Origin: Endomychus coccineus
Taxonomy: Eukaryota; Arthropoda; Insecta; Coleoptera; Endomychidae
Direction of reading: 5' to 3'
NCBI GenBank assembly: GCA_958510875.1
Contig: OY294068.1
Location: 173,569,411 to 173,633,410 of the forward strand
DNA: 64,000 nucleotides
Numbering within the stretch: position 1 is the stretch's first letter; every line of letters starts with the position of its first letter. Under the pieces are notes generated by a model. That model had not been told where the DNA came from. It saw nothing but the letters and a program-made list of their open reading frames with translations, and made no database searches. This document shows, one piece after another, positions 44,136-57,900 of this stretch. The translations under genes and the position numbers were made by a program.

Positions 44136-45375
44136 TCAATATCAAGCCGTTTTGTTCATAAACTATTAACAGCTATTTCGCTATTTCACAATTTACTAAT
44201 AAAACTCAGTGATAACTAGATACAATTAGATTATATAAAGGTGTGCCTACTTCTTGGAACCTGAAGGGCAACCCTATTCACGATGACTATGAAGCACATA
44301 ATATAATATTCTCCTATAGTACTACAATTAACCGAATTTTAGAAAAACTTGTTATAATACGTATGGATTGGATAGTTTGCATTATTTCACTACACCCGGT
44401 TTGGCATTTGACAGTTGTTTGAAAATAACACATTAAAAATTGGAATTAACTACTGACGTGAACATGATTATGTTTATTGAAAAAGAAATCAGAGGACGAA
44501 TATCACAATGCCCGAACCGATATGGAAAAGCTAACAATAAATATATGAATGAGAATGATTCCGAAGAAGAATCATCTTATTTAATGTATTTTGATGTTAA
44601 CAATCTTTATGCTGCAGCAATGTGTTATCCTCTTCCAACAGGAGATTTTACGTTGGTACCAGTTTATAATATTTCTATAGAAAACATTCTAAATATAAGC
44701 GATACTAGTGAATTTGGATATATTTTGGAAGTAGATCTTCATTATCATAAAAATTTGTTTAATTATTATAAAGATTTACCTCTTTGTCCTCAACATTTAG
44801 TTCCACCCATAGCTATTTCGGATATTCCAAAATTGTTAACTACCCTATGTGATGAAGAAAATAATGTGATTCATTATAAAAATTTACAACAAGTTCTCAA
44901 ATTGGAATTGAAACTGCAGAAAGTTCATCGTTGTTTGAAATTTAGACAATCACAATGGTTAAAGAAATATATAGATCTCAATACCAATTTGAGGAAACAA
45001 AGCTCAAATGATTTTGAAAAGAATTTTTATTAATTAATGAATAATGCGATAGAAAATGTGTGAAAATATAAAGACATAAAATTGGTAACTAAATGGAAAG
45101 GAAGATTTCAATGTCAAGCCGATTTGTTCATAAGCTATTAACAGCTATTGGGCTATTTCACAATTTATTCATATGTACTTAGAAGCCGAGTCAAAAGAGA
45201 TTGAATTAAGATAGATAGATAGGTAAACAGCAATCTGGAAGAAACTCAGTGATAAGTGGGTACAATTAGGTTATATAAAAATGTGCCTACGTCCTGGAAC
45301 CTGAAGGGCCCTATTCACGATGACTATGAAGCACATAATATAATAATATATAATCCTATACTACTACAATGTACC
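44136..45375 (+). repeat. Direct repeats flanking a Maverick polymerase fragment
   Basis: 44136-44337 and 45105-45375 are direct copies: CAATaTCAAGCCGttTTGTTCATAA, CTATTAACAGCTATT, CTATTTCACAATTTA, AAACTCAGTGATAA, GTGCCTAC, TTCACGATGACTATGAAGCA. The right copy has an extra ~60 bp including a GATA-rich run (AGATAGATAGATAGG). Between them lies the polymerase fragment of the next entry. Confidence 0.85.
44440..45106 (+). pseudogene. Maverick/Polinton DNA polymerase B fragment
   Basis: A 197-codon frame encodes [100 protein letters not shown] and [20 protein letters not shown]. This is the palm region of protein-primed family B polymerases of Maverick/Polinton elements. [11 protein letters not shown] contains motif A with its metal-binding Asp. 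After the stop at 45031-45033 the other frames continue the family's LMNNA..., ENV.KYKDIKLVTKWKGRF stretch with a small deletion, then similarity stops at the right direct repeat. Exonuclease, motif C and the TIRs are absent. It is a fragment, not an active element. Confidence 0.9.
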
Positions 45376-47230
45376 GAAACTGGCAACGTCGAAATTACAA
45401 CCTCTTATTCCCAATAAGTCACCATAAAAAAGTCTTCACATACATGCCGCTCACAAAAAAAATCGGCACTTATTCTAACCTATTTCCAATTGCGTTTTCT
45501 GTCAGAAACAAGGGTGTCTGGAGCAATTTATGGTGTGTTAATTGTTTTTAGTCGTAATTCAATTAATCACCGGCCATCTTGAGTTAGGATAACAATTACA
45601 TAGTTGAAGTACAGTCACCGGTAAACTTGTGGATCACGGGACCTCTCAGTTAACTCATTATTGTACAACTACTACAAGATCAATGAATTTGATGGACAAG
45701 GCTCCACCTTGATGCTTTGTATAAAAAGAACGAAATAATATTTCATTTTCAATATAAGTTATTGTTATTTTCACGTTTATCTGAATTGGGAGGATACTCG
45801 ATTATTTATGATTGTAAATCATTGAATAAGGAAGTTTGAATAGTCTATCCTACCAAATTAGGTAATAAGTCTTATAGATGAATAAGATATAGTGTTGCTT
45901 TCCTTATATGTTGGTAAAATCAATGAAATACATCTTGCTTATTAAATGTACCTTCAGAATTATATTTTTAATAGGTAAGTATTGCCTGCTTTCATTTTAA
46001 GCTAATCTATCTAACATGCTCTCGTTATTGTTTTGACTTTTTATTGTTGGGGGGCCTATTTTGATAAAAATAAGGTTATTCTATGATTTCATACTGGTTG
46101 TATTCATCGAAAATCAATATTTCTAAAATTGATTTCACTTTCTTATGTTCATAGAAGATTTGTTTTTAATCAATTTGTGAATTGAAGAAGTTGAATTAAT
46201 TATTAATTTGATCGAATTTCTGTAAATTTTCATAAATATTCCTTCAAAATATGAATTTTGAACGTTCTTCAAACCATTCTTATGAATTTGGAATTATACC
46301 CCACACGTTTCAATGAAAAGTCACCACAAACGAATATTGAAAGAAAGAAGGATGCTGTGGTTTAACTTTCTTCAAATAACTAATATGGGAGAGTATATAT
46401 TTTATTTTAAAAATGTTATAATTATAATTATTACATTCACCTTCATTAATTTCATACTAGATGGAGGAAATTAATAATCTTAAAATTTATATGTAGGAAA
46501 TATTTCCCTCAGCTTTTAATTATTTCAATTTCTAATTGCGATTATTTTTGATTGATAAGAATCTTGTTACATGACATGGAGTGTATAAATCTGCTCTAAC
46601 AATTTTCGAAAACGTACAATAACAAAGGAGTAATTGTAATTTTGATTTGTTGTAAATGGAATATCTCAAAGTAAAACTTGAATCTCACAAGTAATCGTAT
46701 TAAATGCAATTAGGAATCTGTCTGAGATCTTGTTTCATTAGACTAGATTAGAATGTAATTGATAAAGATACCTTTTCAACTGTTCAGTCCTACTACAGGC
46801 AGCCGAGGCATTTGGTTGAGGTAGTTGTGACTAGATGTCACCTCAGCGCATTTCTACACAAGTATTGTTGAACTTGAATTTCTTAGTTACAATCTAAAGC
46901 GCATGTTTGGTATCCGTCTCCAGGATTTGCAGGGTTCTTAAATCATTAATTTCGGCGCCATATTCAATCAAAACGGGTGAATTTGCAACGAAAAATTGTC
47001 CCGACAAACCTGAATAAAAATATTTGCATGCTGATATCTTAATGTTTCAAATAAAAGAATATATTTCTTGGCAATAACTCATTCTCTGCCGATTGTATTG
47101 AAAAAAATTTCCAACAGTTTATGTACATATTCTTTCTTTATTTCAAAACGCACTAAAGTGAGCACTGCTTAACAAACCTGTTACAATCCAGTCGTACTGC
47201 ACCATTTTACGATCTCTGACAGTCTACTAT
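45376..47230. other. Intron sequence, nothing recognised
   Basis: AT-rich, no repeat copy detected in the window. A short less AT-rich block at 46790-46860 (GGTTGAGGTAGTTGTGACTA region) has no assignable function. Confidence 0.4.
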
Positions 47231-48206
47231 TAGTCGGGTCAAATTAGACGTTAAAAATGTACAAGCTGTTTTCCAAACAGACCAATCAACTTGATTTTTT
47301 TTGCAAATCGTTCCTGGACGGATACTGAACTTTAAGATCTAGTCGCTCGACCATTTTTCACCTGTTAAACCGGAAATTGACCAATTTTCATGGGAAAATT
47401 TATTGTAAAATTTGTAAAATTGGTAAGTATTGCCAAAATTGGCTGGAAAACTCCACTCGGGGTTTTTCGGGGTCGCTGATCACGATTCCGAAGTTAGATT
47501 TACCATTTTCGACCGCAGTATCTAGAAATTGGCCAATTATATGTCTGAAAAATAGCCAAATTTGATAATTTCGTAATTTTTGTTGAAAATGACTAAAACA
47601 TTCCACTCGGGGGGTTCTCTAGGTCGCTGATCACGATTCCGAAGTTAGATGTACTATTTTCCACCGCGGTAGCTAGAAATTGGCCAATTTTATGTCAAAA
47701 AAATGGATAAATTAGATAATTTTCTAATTTTTGTTGAAATTGACACTGCTATCAAAAATCAGGGAATTTATCCGTGACTGTAAATCATTTGTTCCATATC
47801 CAATATCAAATGACTTCCGAGTGAAATTTTCTAACCATTTTCAACAAAAATTACGAAATTATCTAATTTATCCATTTTTCTGACATAAAATTGGCCAATT
47901 TCTAGCTACCGCGGTGAAAAATGGTAAATCTAACTTCGGAATCGTGATCAGCGACCCCGAAAACCCCCAAGTGGAGTTTTCCAGCCAATTTTGGCAATAC
48001 TTGCCAATTTTACAAATTTTACAATACATTTTTCCATGAAAATTGGTGAATTTCCGGTTTAACAGGTGAAAAATGGTCGAGCGACTAGATCTTAAAGTTC
48101 AATATCGTTCAGTCTCCGTCCAGCAACGATTTGCAAAAAAAATTAAGTTGATTGGTCTGTTTGGAAAAAATTCCGAGCTTTTTTGCTAAATTGACTCACT
48201 CGACTA
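47231..48206. mobile_element. Foldback element 3
   Basis: Inverted arms of about 450-480 bp: the left begins TAGTCGGGTCAAATTAG and the right, reverse complement, TAGTCGAGTGAGTCAATTTAG. Both then have TTTCCAAACAGACCAATCAA, CGCTCGACCATTTTTCACCTG and ATTTGGCCAATT-type words. The TGATCA-centred motif occurs twice in the left arm (near 47470 and 47622) and once inverted (near 47942). It has no coding capacity. Confidence 0.85.
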
Positions 48207-48479
48207 TCTTTCTGGAAAGATATCTGTTAGGTTAAAACAGAAGACATAGTTGACAAAAAAAGGGAGTTGGGGCAAAAAACTAATCCCTTTATATTCAAAT
48301 AGTGGCGAAGGGAGAGTGGGGGGGGGGGGATCTTGCAGCTCTTCATGATACCCTGCATGAATCTAAAATTTCAAGCTGCTCAGCTTCATATCATCCTCAC
48401 AAAGGCAGATAAATCGAATACAATAATAATCATCATTATGAGGAATTCACTCAGAATTAAGCGAAATACATAAAGATCC

Positions 48480-49400
48480 AACTAACTTTTTTCAATTCAA
48501 AACAAAACAATTCTTACAAAATTGTGAAGCTTTATTTGACAGTGGTTTCGAAAAATATAAACTTATTAACAGTAAACCATGCTCTACGACACTTTACGGA
48601 CTTATTAAAAATCTTGAAGATAATGTCCCTATACGACCTGTAAGGTCTTACATTAATAGAGACCTTACAGTCAAATTAAAACAAATTCCAAAAATTTACT
48701 AATTTTAAACCTAAATTTACTGTAAAGAACTCGAATTGTCGCAAAACACAATATACTGTTTTGGGTTTCTTGTTTTTTTTTTGTATGTACAGAATTTAGG
48801 TCTTGCTATAGGTAACCCGTTTATTCCACTATCAGCAGACATTTTCATGTCTTGAAGACAAAATTATGAACTGTACATTCAATTTTGGTATAGATATGTA
48901 GATGATATACCCCTTCTTAAAAGGCACATCGAGACAATTAAATTCCTTTCTTTCATTTATTAAACAACTTCCTCCAAAAATTAAAATTATGTTTGGAAAC
49001 AGAAAAAGATGGTAGAATCAACTCTTTACGACTTAACACTAATACGTGACCATAATAAAAACAACACTTCAACGTTTATAGAAAACCCACGTTTACAGAC
49101 ACCAATAATTCTAATTCATGATGTAGTCGTCGACTGATATCTTTCATTCTTTCAGACTCAACCTCTGCTATCCCTTTTTGACAAATAGGTCATACTTTTC
49201 TTAATTTAGATAGTCTAAGCATTTTACAAAATAAAACCAAATGTTTCAAAATCAATACATTAGAATCAACAGAAATTTATGAAGGTGTCAAAAACTCTAC
49301 CTATATATACCAAAGTGATCTTTTCCTTTGTCTTACAAAGCACTCTTAGAATAATTCTTAGAATATTAAATTATAATTATCCTAATGCACAAATTGTTTC
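48480..49400 (+). pseudogene. Penelope-like reverse transcriptase, broken
   Basis: Successive frames read FEKYKLINSKPCSTTLYGLI, KNLEDNVPIRPVRSYIN, then GLAIGNPFIPLSADIFM, and WYRYVDDIPLLKRHIETIK. They are the PLE RT motifs LYGLPKIHK..VP.RP..S, G...G.P.SP..ADIFM and YVDD (48895-48906). The YVDD itself is intact. Many stops and a lost segment between the first and second blocks exclude function. A run of G (about 11) at 48321 precedes it. Confidence 0.85.
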
Positions 49401-49640
49401 TTAATTCACATTGTATTTCCCGGAATCAACCTGTTTTGGAATTTCCGATGTTACCTTACTCTTACAATCCATCATGATCCAATTTCACATGTAGATTTTC
49501 CTATTATTTATTTCATCTTTCGAGTATAGAAGAGAAATTAATTAAGTAAGGTGAATTGATATCTGATCCATAAATGAATTTCAAATAGTAATTACGAGAC
49601 TGTATACATGAGTTTGATTATTTTGTTATTTTATTTCTAG

Positions 49641-49689
49641 AACCACCGATTACAGGCATCAGAATCACACTCTAACCGCAGTAGGCTAA
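49641..49689 (+). CDS. ATP10: Putative terminal coding exon of the P4-ATPase
   Basis: An excellent polypyrimidine tract and acceptor (TTGTTATTTTATTTCTAG) precede 49641. In the phase required by the donor at 39188 the exon reads R TTDYRHQNHTLTAVG and stops at TAA 49687-49689. The joined tail would be ...SWSRSTSASSIYR-TTDYRHQNHTLTAVG. Without this exon the previous exon stops immediately after the same Arg. The choice rests on splice-site quality and phase only. The tail is not conserved enough for me to recognise it. RNA-seq reads joining 39188 to 49641 would confirm it. Confidence 0.45.
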
Positions 49690-51944
49690 ATGGTATAAAG
49701 TGACCTTACTTGTCCACTGTATGGTTAGTGCACAGGGAACACAATTGCATTTTGAAGGCTGTGAGTCTTAAAATTAAGGGACCAACTAAGTTACACTTAC
49801 AATATTTTCATTCGGAACTTTATCTTCACTTTTATATTTCCTTTATATCCTTTTATACTATATGCATATTTAGTAGTTATATTATAGAGAGAAGCTTGAT
49901 GATAGTGTAAAATATATGCAGATGATAGTCAAGTAAATTTGAATATAATATAGTTTCATAAAAGTTGAGTGTAGTTTCTTCATTATATTTCACGTTCACT
50001 TCTGGAATTCACATTCTTTGAACATTTATTGGAATCAAATTTGGGAGTTTATTACATGCTACTACTTTATTCGTATTGTGTGAAAAAAGATAAAAATACG
50101 AATTTACACTAATGACAATATATTGAAGAATGTTTCACCATACAGTGGCGCCCTCAGAATGACTTATTAAATGTGTGGTGAAGAAATCCTGAATATCTTA
50201 TTGTTATTAGGGTGTAAATAATATGTGTTTACATTTACAGCCTTTTTTTCTTCAATTTTTGAATATTTGAGTATATAAAAATCGCGCAATTTCCCACTTA
50301 GGCTATAATACAATTCAACTCGTGATGAATTTAATTGTAGTAATCGCCGAAATTTTAGGATTATTGACCATTAATGAGTAACATTTTTCAAAGGCGCAGG
50401 TGCTCTTCCTATTTCTTTGAAGAGTCGAACATAGATTCTCATAATAATTCATATACTTCGAGGTTTTATGATTTTTCGCAAATAGAACAATTTTTTTCAT
50501 TTTTCGAATTGATTGCCTTAACTATTATACAAAACAGTATACGTCACTGAATTTTTTTTCAAATTTTCAACTGTGTAGGAGGGGAAAAGGATCATAAACA
50601 TTGAAAATCATCTCATCAAATCAATTCTCTCTTCAAGATCCGTTATTAACAGGAAATTGAAAATTGTACAATATTTTACATATTTGTCATAATCTCAACT
50701 TAGAGAGTAAAAATGAGTTATTGGGTTTAAAAATAAATGTGATACGCCCATCTGAGATATATTTATTATAAGAGTTAGAAAAATAAGAATTTTCCACTTG
50801 GTTAATGAAAACAATGCCATGCTTTATTTTCATTACCACCAATTTAATTAGAATTTATTTATAATGAATTCAAATAGATACTTTTATTGGACTAGACATT
50901 TGGAAGACAAATTGATTTGAATTTTGTATTATATTCCTTTTTAAATTTAATTCGTCTAGAATTGTGATAGAAACAACTTTTTACTATCATTCAAACGTAT
51001 AGTCAATTTAATAACATTACCTTATGAGATTTTCTAAAAAATGAATGTCATCTAAAGTTGAAAATTGGAGTAACTCCCAAATGCAATACTTTTCTTCAAT
51101 AACACATTTCAACTGGTTCTAGTTATTTCAGGAGAAGAGAATTTTCTACCGTATTATATGCCTAACTTCAAAAACTAGGTTACAAATTATGAAACATCAA
51201 TATTTAGAACCAAAAATAATTTGAAAAACATATTGAAACCAAATTGTTTAATGAACTATCATAGGCATACATATCTAATCCTTACTTGCTACAATAGTCC
51301 TCTAGAGCGTGTTAACGTTCTGTTAGCATTCTGCAGCTCAAGATGTGCATATTTTATTGTGCCATTTCATATTCATCAATCCTGTATTTTACATAAGTGC
51401 ATATTTAAATGTATAAATCATGGTTACCCCATAAGTTTCTTGACATTGTGAATATATGACATTTAATTTATTTCTTATCTATTTCAATCAAGGATGTATA
51501 TTATAATGTTCCTCTAATATTTTTATGAAGTAATCTTGCCAAATATGAATTGTATTTAGCACAATGTATTTTATTAATTTTAAATATGAAATTATTTTAC
51601 TATTAATTTTATTTCTCCATGACTGTGAGTTTATTATTTTAATTTTGAGAGGTGCTATATTAAGTAATAGTGAATATAATATATTTGTATCAGATGTTCT
51701 TTTTCCATAGTAATTGTCGAATTATGTTACGATGAATTGAGAAAATTTGCCTTAACTCTATATTTAACAGACTGTGTGATGTAATATGTTGTTTTTGAAT
51801 AGTATAAATGCATTGTTGAGTATAGCTAATTTTTAGAATAAAGTTGAAATATATTTATGTATAAAGAATAGGATTAAAATGATGATCCTCAAAAGACTTG
51901 TTTAATTTATTTAACCTGCCCTTAAGTCTTGCAAGATGAAGGTA
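49690..51944 (+). other. Likely 3' untranslated region and downstream sequence of the P4-ATPase
   Basis: AT-rich, free of recognisable repeats, in contrast to the introns, which fits a long 3' UTR. The last candidate poly(A) signal is AATAAA at 51837-51842, about 100 bp before the satellite array. The 66- and 76-codon frames have no motif. Confidence 0.4.
51837..51842 (+). promoter_or_regulatory. Candidate poly(A) signal of the P4-ATPase
   Basis: A canonical AATAAA in AT-rich context before the array. Assigned by position only. Other AT-rich signals upstream are possible. Confidence 0.3.
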
Positions 51945-54900
51945 ACCTCCTCGTCCTTATGTTATCCTAATTGATTTTGCAAAATATAAGGGGAACACGG
52001 GCTCGTGAGAAAAATACCTCCTCGCTCTTATGCTATCCTAATACAAATTTGTAATTTTGCAAAATATCAGGACCACGTGCTCGGAGAGATATACCTCCTC
52101 GCTCTTATGCTATCCTAATACAAATTTGTAATTTTGTAAAATATCAGGAGGACCACGTGCTCGGAGAAATATACCTCCTCGCTCTTATGCTATCCTAATA
52201 CAAATTTGTAATTTTGCAAAATATCAGGAGGACCACGTGCTCGGAGAAATATACCTCCTCGCTCTTATGCTATCCTAATACAAATTTGTAATTTTGCAAA
52301 ATATAAGGAGGACCACGTGCTCGGAGAAATATACCTCCTAGCTCTTATGCTATCCTAATACAAATTTGTAATTTTGCAAAATATCAGGAGGACCACGTGC
52401 TCGGAGAAATATACCTCCTCGCTCTTATGCTATCCTAATACAAATTTGTAATTCTGCAAAATATCAGGATGACCACGTGCTCGCAGAAATATACCTCCTC
52501 GCTCTTATGGTATCCTAATACAAATTTGTAATTTTGCAAAATATCAGGAGGACCACGTGCTCGGAGAAATATACCTCCTCGCTCTTATGCTATCCTAATA
52601 CAAATTTGTAATTCTGCAAAATATCAGGATGACCACGTGCTCGGAGAAATATACCTCCTCGCTCTTATGCTATCCTAATACAAATTTGTAATTCTGCAAA
52701 ATATCAGGATGACCACGTGCTCGGAGAAATATACCTCCTCGCTCTTATGCTATCCTAATACAAATTTGTAATTTTGCAAAATATCAGGAGGACCACGTGC
52801 TCGGAGAAACATACCTCCTCGCTCTTATGCTATCCTAATACAAATTTGTAATTCTGCAAAATATCAGGATGACCACGTGCTCGGAGAAATATACCTCCTC
52901 GCTCTTATGCTATCCTAATACAAATTTGTAATTTTGCAAAATATCAGGAGGACCACGTGCTCGGAGAAATATACCTCCTCGCTCTTATGCTATCCTAATA
53001 CAAATTTGTAATTCTGCAAAATATCAGGATGACCACGTGCTCGGAGAAATATACCTCCTCGCTCTTATGCTATCCTGATACAAATTTGTAATTCTGCAAA
53101 ATATCAGGATGACCACGTGCTCGGAGAAATATACCTCCTCGCTCTTATGCTATCCTAATACAAATTTGTAATTTTGCAAAATATCAGGAGGACCACGTGC
53201 TCGGAGAAATATACCTCCTCGCTCTTATGCTATCCTAATACAAATTTGTAATTCTGCAAAATATCAGGATGACCACGTGCTCGGAGAAATATACCTCCTC
53301 GCTCTTATGCTATCCTAATACAAATTTGTAATTTTGCAAAATATCAGGAGGACCACGTGCTCGGAGAAATATACCTCCTCGCTCTTATGCTATCCTAATA
53401 CAAATTTGTAATTTTGCAAAATATCAGGAGGACCACGTGCTCGGAGAAATATACCTCCTCGCTCTTATGCTATCCTAATACAAATTTGTAATTTTGCAAA
53501 ATATCAGGAGGACCACGTGCTCGGAGAAATATACCTCCTCGCTCTTATGCTATCCTAATACAAATTTGAAATTTTGCAAAATATCAGGAGGACCACGTGC
53601 TCGGAGAAATATACCTCCTCGCTCTTGTGCTATCCTAATACAAATTTGTAATTTTGCAAAATATCAGGAGGACCACGTGCTCGGAGAAATATACCTCCTC
53701 GCTCTTATGCTATCCTAATACAAATTTGTAATTTTGCAAAATATCAGGAGGACCACGTGCTCGGAGAAATATACCTCCTCGCTCTTGTGCTATCCTAATA
53801 CAAATTTGTAATTTTGCAAAATATCAGGAGGACCACGTGCTCGGAGAAATATACCTCCTCGCTCTTATGCTATCCTAATACAAATTTGTAATTTTGCAAA
53901 ATATCAGGATGACCACGTGCTCGGAGAAATATACCTCCTCGCTCTTATGCTATCCTAATACAAATTTGTAATTTTGCAAAATATCAGGATGACCACGTGC
54001 TCGGAGAAATATACCTCCTCGCTCTTATGCTATCCTAATACAAATTTGTAATTTTGCAAAATATCAGGAGGACCACGTGCTCGGAGAAATATACCTCCTC
54101 GCTCTAATGCTATCCTAATACAAATTTGTAATTCTGCAAAATATCAGGATGACCACGTGCTCGGAGAAATATACCTCCTCGCTCTTATGCTATCCTAATA
54201 CAAATTTGTAATTTTGCAAAATATCAGGAGGACCACGTGCTCGGAGAAATATACCTCCTCGCTCTTATGCTATCCTAATACAAATTTGTAATTCTGCAAA
54301 ATATCAGGATGACCACGTGCTCGGAGAAATATACCTCCTCGCTCTTATGCTATCGTAATACAAATTTGTAATTTTGCAAAATATCAGGAGGATCACGTGC
54401 TCGGAGAAATATACCTCCTCGCTCTTATGCTATCCTAATACAAATTTGTAATTCTGCAAAATATCAGGATGACCACGTGCTCGGAGAAATATACCTCCTC
54501 GCTCTTATGCTATCCTAATACAAATTTGTAATTTTGCAAAATATCAGGAGGACCACGTGCTCGGAGAAATATACCTCCTCGCTCTTATGCTATCCTAATA
54601 CAAATTTGTAATTCTGCAAAATATCAGGATGACCACGTGCTCGGAGAAATATACCTCCTCGCTCTTATGCTATCCTAATACAAATTTGTAATTCTGCAAA
54701 ATATCAGGATGACCACGTGCTCGGAGAAATATACCTCCTCGCTCTTATGCTATCCTAATAAAAATTTGTAATTTTGCAAAATATCAGGAGGACCACGTGC
54801 TCGGAGAAATATACCTCCTCGCTCTTATGCTATCCTAATACAAATTTGTAATTCTGCAAAATATCAGGATGACCACGTGCTCGGAGAAATATACCTCCTC

Positions 54901-57900
54901 GCTCTTATGCTATCCTAATACAAATTTGTAATTTTGCAAAATATCAGGAGGACCACGTGCTCGGAGAAATATACCTCCTCGCTCTTATGCTATCCTAATA
55001 CAAATTTGTAATTCTGCAAAATATCAGGATGACCACGTGCTCGGAGAAATATACCTCCTCGCTCTTATGCTATCCTAATACAAATTTGTAATTCTGCAAA
55101 ATATCAGGATGACCACGTGCTCGGAGAAATATACCTCCTCGCTCTTATGCTATCCTAATACAAATTTGTAATTTTGCAAAATATCAGGAGGACCACGTGC
55201 TCGGAGAAATATACCTCCTCGCTCTTATGCTATCCTAATACAAATTTGTAATTCTGCAAAATATCAGGATGACCACGTGCTCGGAGAAATATACCTCCTC
55301 GCTCTTATGCTATCCTAATACAAATTTGTAATTCTGCAAAATATCAGGATGACCACGTGCTCGGAGAAATATACCTCCTCGCTCTTATGCTATCCTAATA
55401 CAAATTTGTAATTTTGCAAAATATCAGGAGGACCACGTGCTCGGAGAAATATACCTCCTCGCTCTTATGCTATCCTAATACAAATTTGTAATTCTGCAAA
55501 ATATCAGGATGACCACGTGCTCGGAGAAATATACCTCCTCGCTCTTATGCTATCCTAATACAAATTTGTAATTTTGCAAAATATCAGGAGGACCACGTGC
55601 TCGGAGAAATATACCTCCTCGCTCTTATGCTATCCTAATACAAATTTGTAATTCTGCAAAATATCAGGAGGACCACGTGCTCGGAGAAATATACCTCCTC
55701 GCTCTTATGCTATCCTAATACAAATTTGTAATTTTGCAAAATATCAGGAGGACCACGTGCTCGGAGAAATATACCTCCTCGCTCTTATGCTATCCTAATA
55801 CAAATTTGTAATTCTGCAAAATATCAGGATGACCACGTGCTCGGAGAAATATACCTCCTCGCTCTTATGCTATCCTAATACAAATTTGTAATTTTGCAAA
55901 ATATCAGGAGGACCACGTGCTCGGAGAAATATACTTCCTCGCTCTTATGCTATCCTAATACAAATTTGTAATTCTGCAAAATATCAGGATGACCACGTGC
56001 TCGGAGAAATATACCTCCTCGCTCTTATGCTATCCTAATACAAATTTGTAATTTTGCAAAATATCAGGAGGACCACGTGCTCGGAGAAATATACCTCCTC
56101 GCTCTTATGCTATCCTAATACAAATTTGTAATTTTGCAAAATATCAGGAGGACCACGTGCTCGGAGAAATATACCTCCTCGCTCTTATGCTATCCTAATA
56201 CAAATTTGTAATTCTGCAAAATATCAGGATGACCACGTGCTCGGAGAAATATACCTCCTCGCTCTTATGCTATCCTAATACAAATTTGTAATTTTGCAAA
56301 ATATCAGGAGGACCACGTGCTCGGAGAAATATACCTCCTCGCTCTTATGCTATCCTAATACAAATTTGTAATTCTGCAAAATATCAGGATGACCACGTGC
56401 TCGGAGAAATATACCTCCTCGCTCTTATGGTATCCTAATACAAATTTGTAATTTTGCAAAATATCAGGAGGACCACGTGCTCGGAGAAATATACCTCCTC
56501 GCTTTTATGCTATCCTGATACAAATTTGTAATTTTGCAAAATATCAGGAGGACCACGTGCTCGGAGAAATATACCTCCTCGCTCTTATGCTATCCTAATT
56601 CAAATTTGTAATTTTGCAAAATATCAGGAGGACCACGTGCTCGGAGAAATATACCTCCTCGCTCTTATGCTATCCTAATACAAATCTGTAATTTTGCAAA
56701 ATATCAGGAGGACCACGTGCTCTGAGAAATATACCTCCTCGCTCTTATGCTATCCTAATACAAATTTGTAATTTTGCAAAATATCAGGAGGACCACGTGC
56801 TCGGAGAAATATACCTATTCGCTCTTATGCTATCCTAATACAAATTTGTAATTTTGCAAAATATCAGGAGGACCACGTGCTCGGAGAAATATACCTCCTC
56901 GCTCTTATGCTATCCTAATACAAATTTGTAATTTTGCAAAATATCAGGAGGACCACGTGCTCGGAGAAATATACCTCCTCGCTCTTATGCTATCCTAATA
57001 CAAATTTGTAATTTTGCAAAATATCAGGAGGACCACGTGCTCGGAGAAATATACCTCCTCGCTCTTATGCTATCCTAATACAAATTTGTAATTTTGCAAA
57101 ATATCAGGAGGACCACGTGCTCGGAGAAATATACCTCCTCGCTCTTATGCTATCCTAATACAAATTTGTAATTTTGCAAAATATCAGGAGGACCACGTGC
57201 TCGGAGAAATATACCTCCTCGCTCTTATGCTATCCTAATACAAATTTGTAATTTTGCAAAATATCAGGAGGACCACGTGCTCGGAGAAATATACCTCCTC
57301 GCTCTTATGCTATCCTAATACAAATTTGTAATTTTGCAAAATATCAGGAGGACCACGTGCTCGGAGAAATATACCTCCTCGCTCTTATGCTATCCTAATA
57401 CAAATTTGTAATTTTGCAAAATATCAGGAGGACCACGTGCTCGGAGAAATATACCTCCTCGCTCTTATGCTATCCTAATACAAATTTGTAATTTTGCAAA
57501 ATATCAGGAGGACCACGTGCTCGGAGAAATATACCTCCTCGCTCTTATGCTATCCTAATACAAATTTGTAATTTTGAAAAATATCAAGAGGACCACGTGC
57601 TCGGAGAAATATACCTCCTCGCTCTTATGCTATCCTAATACAAATTTGTAATTTTGCAAAATATCAGGAGGACCACGTGCTCGGAGAAATATACCTCCTC
57701 GCTCTTATGCTATCCTAATACAAATTTGTAATTTTGCAATATATCAGGAGGACTACGTGCTCGGAGAAATATACCTCATTGCTCTTATGCTATCCTAATA
57801 CAAATTTGTAATTTTTCAAAATATCAGGAGGACCACGTGCTCGGAGAAATATACCTCCTCGCTCTTATGCTATAATACAAATTTGTAATTCAGCAAAATA

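Noticed and set aside
53494..53718. Frame inside the satellite
   Set aside because: Product of the 80-bp repeat; it shifts frame with each unit.
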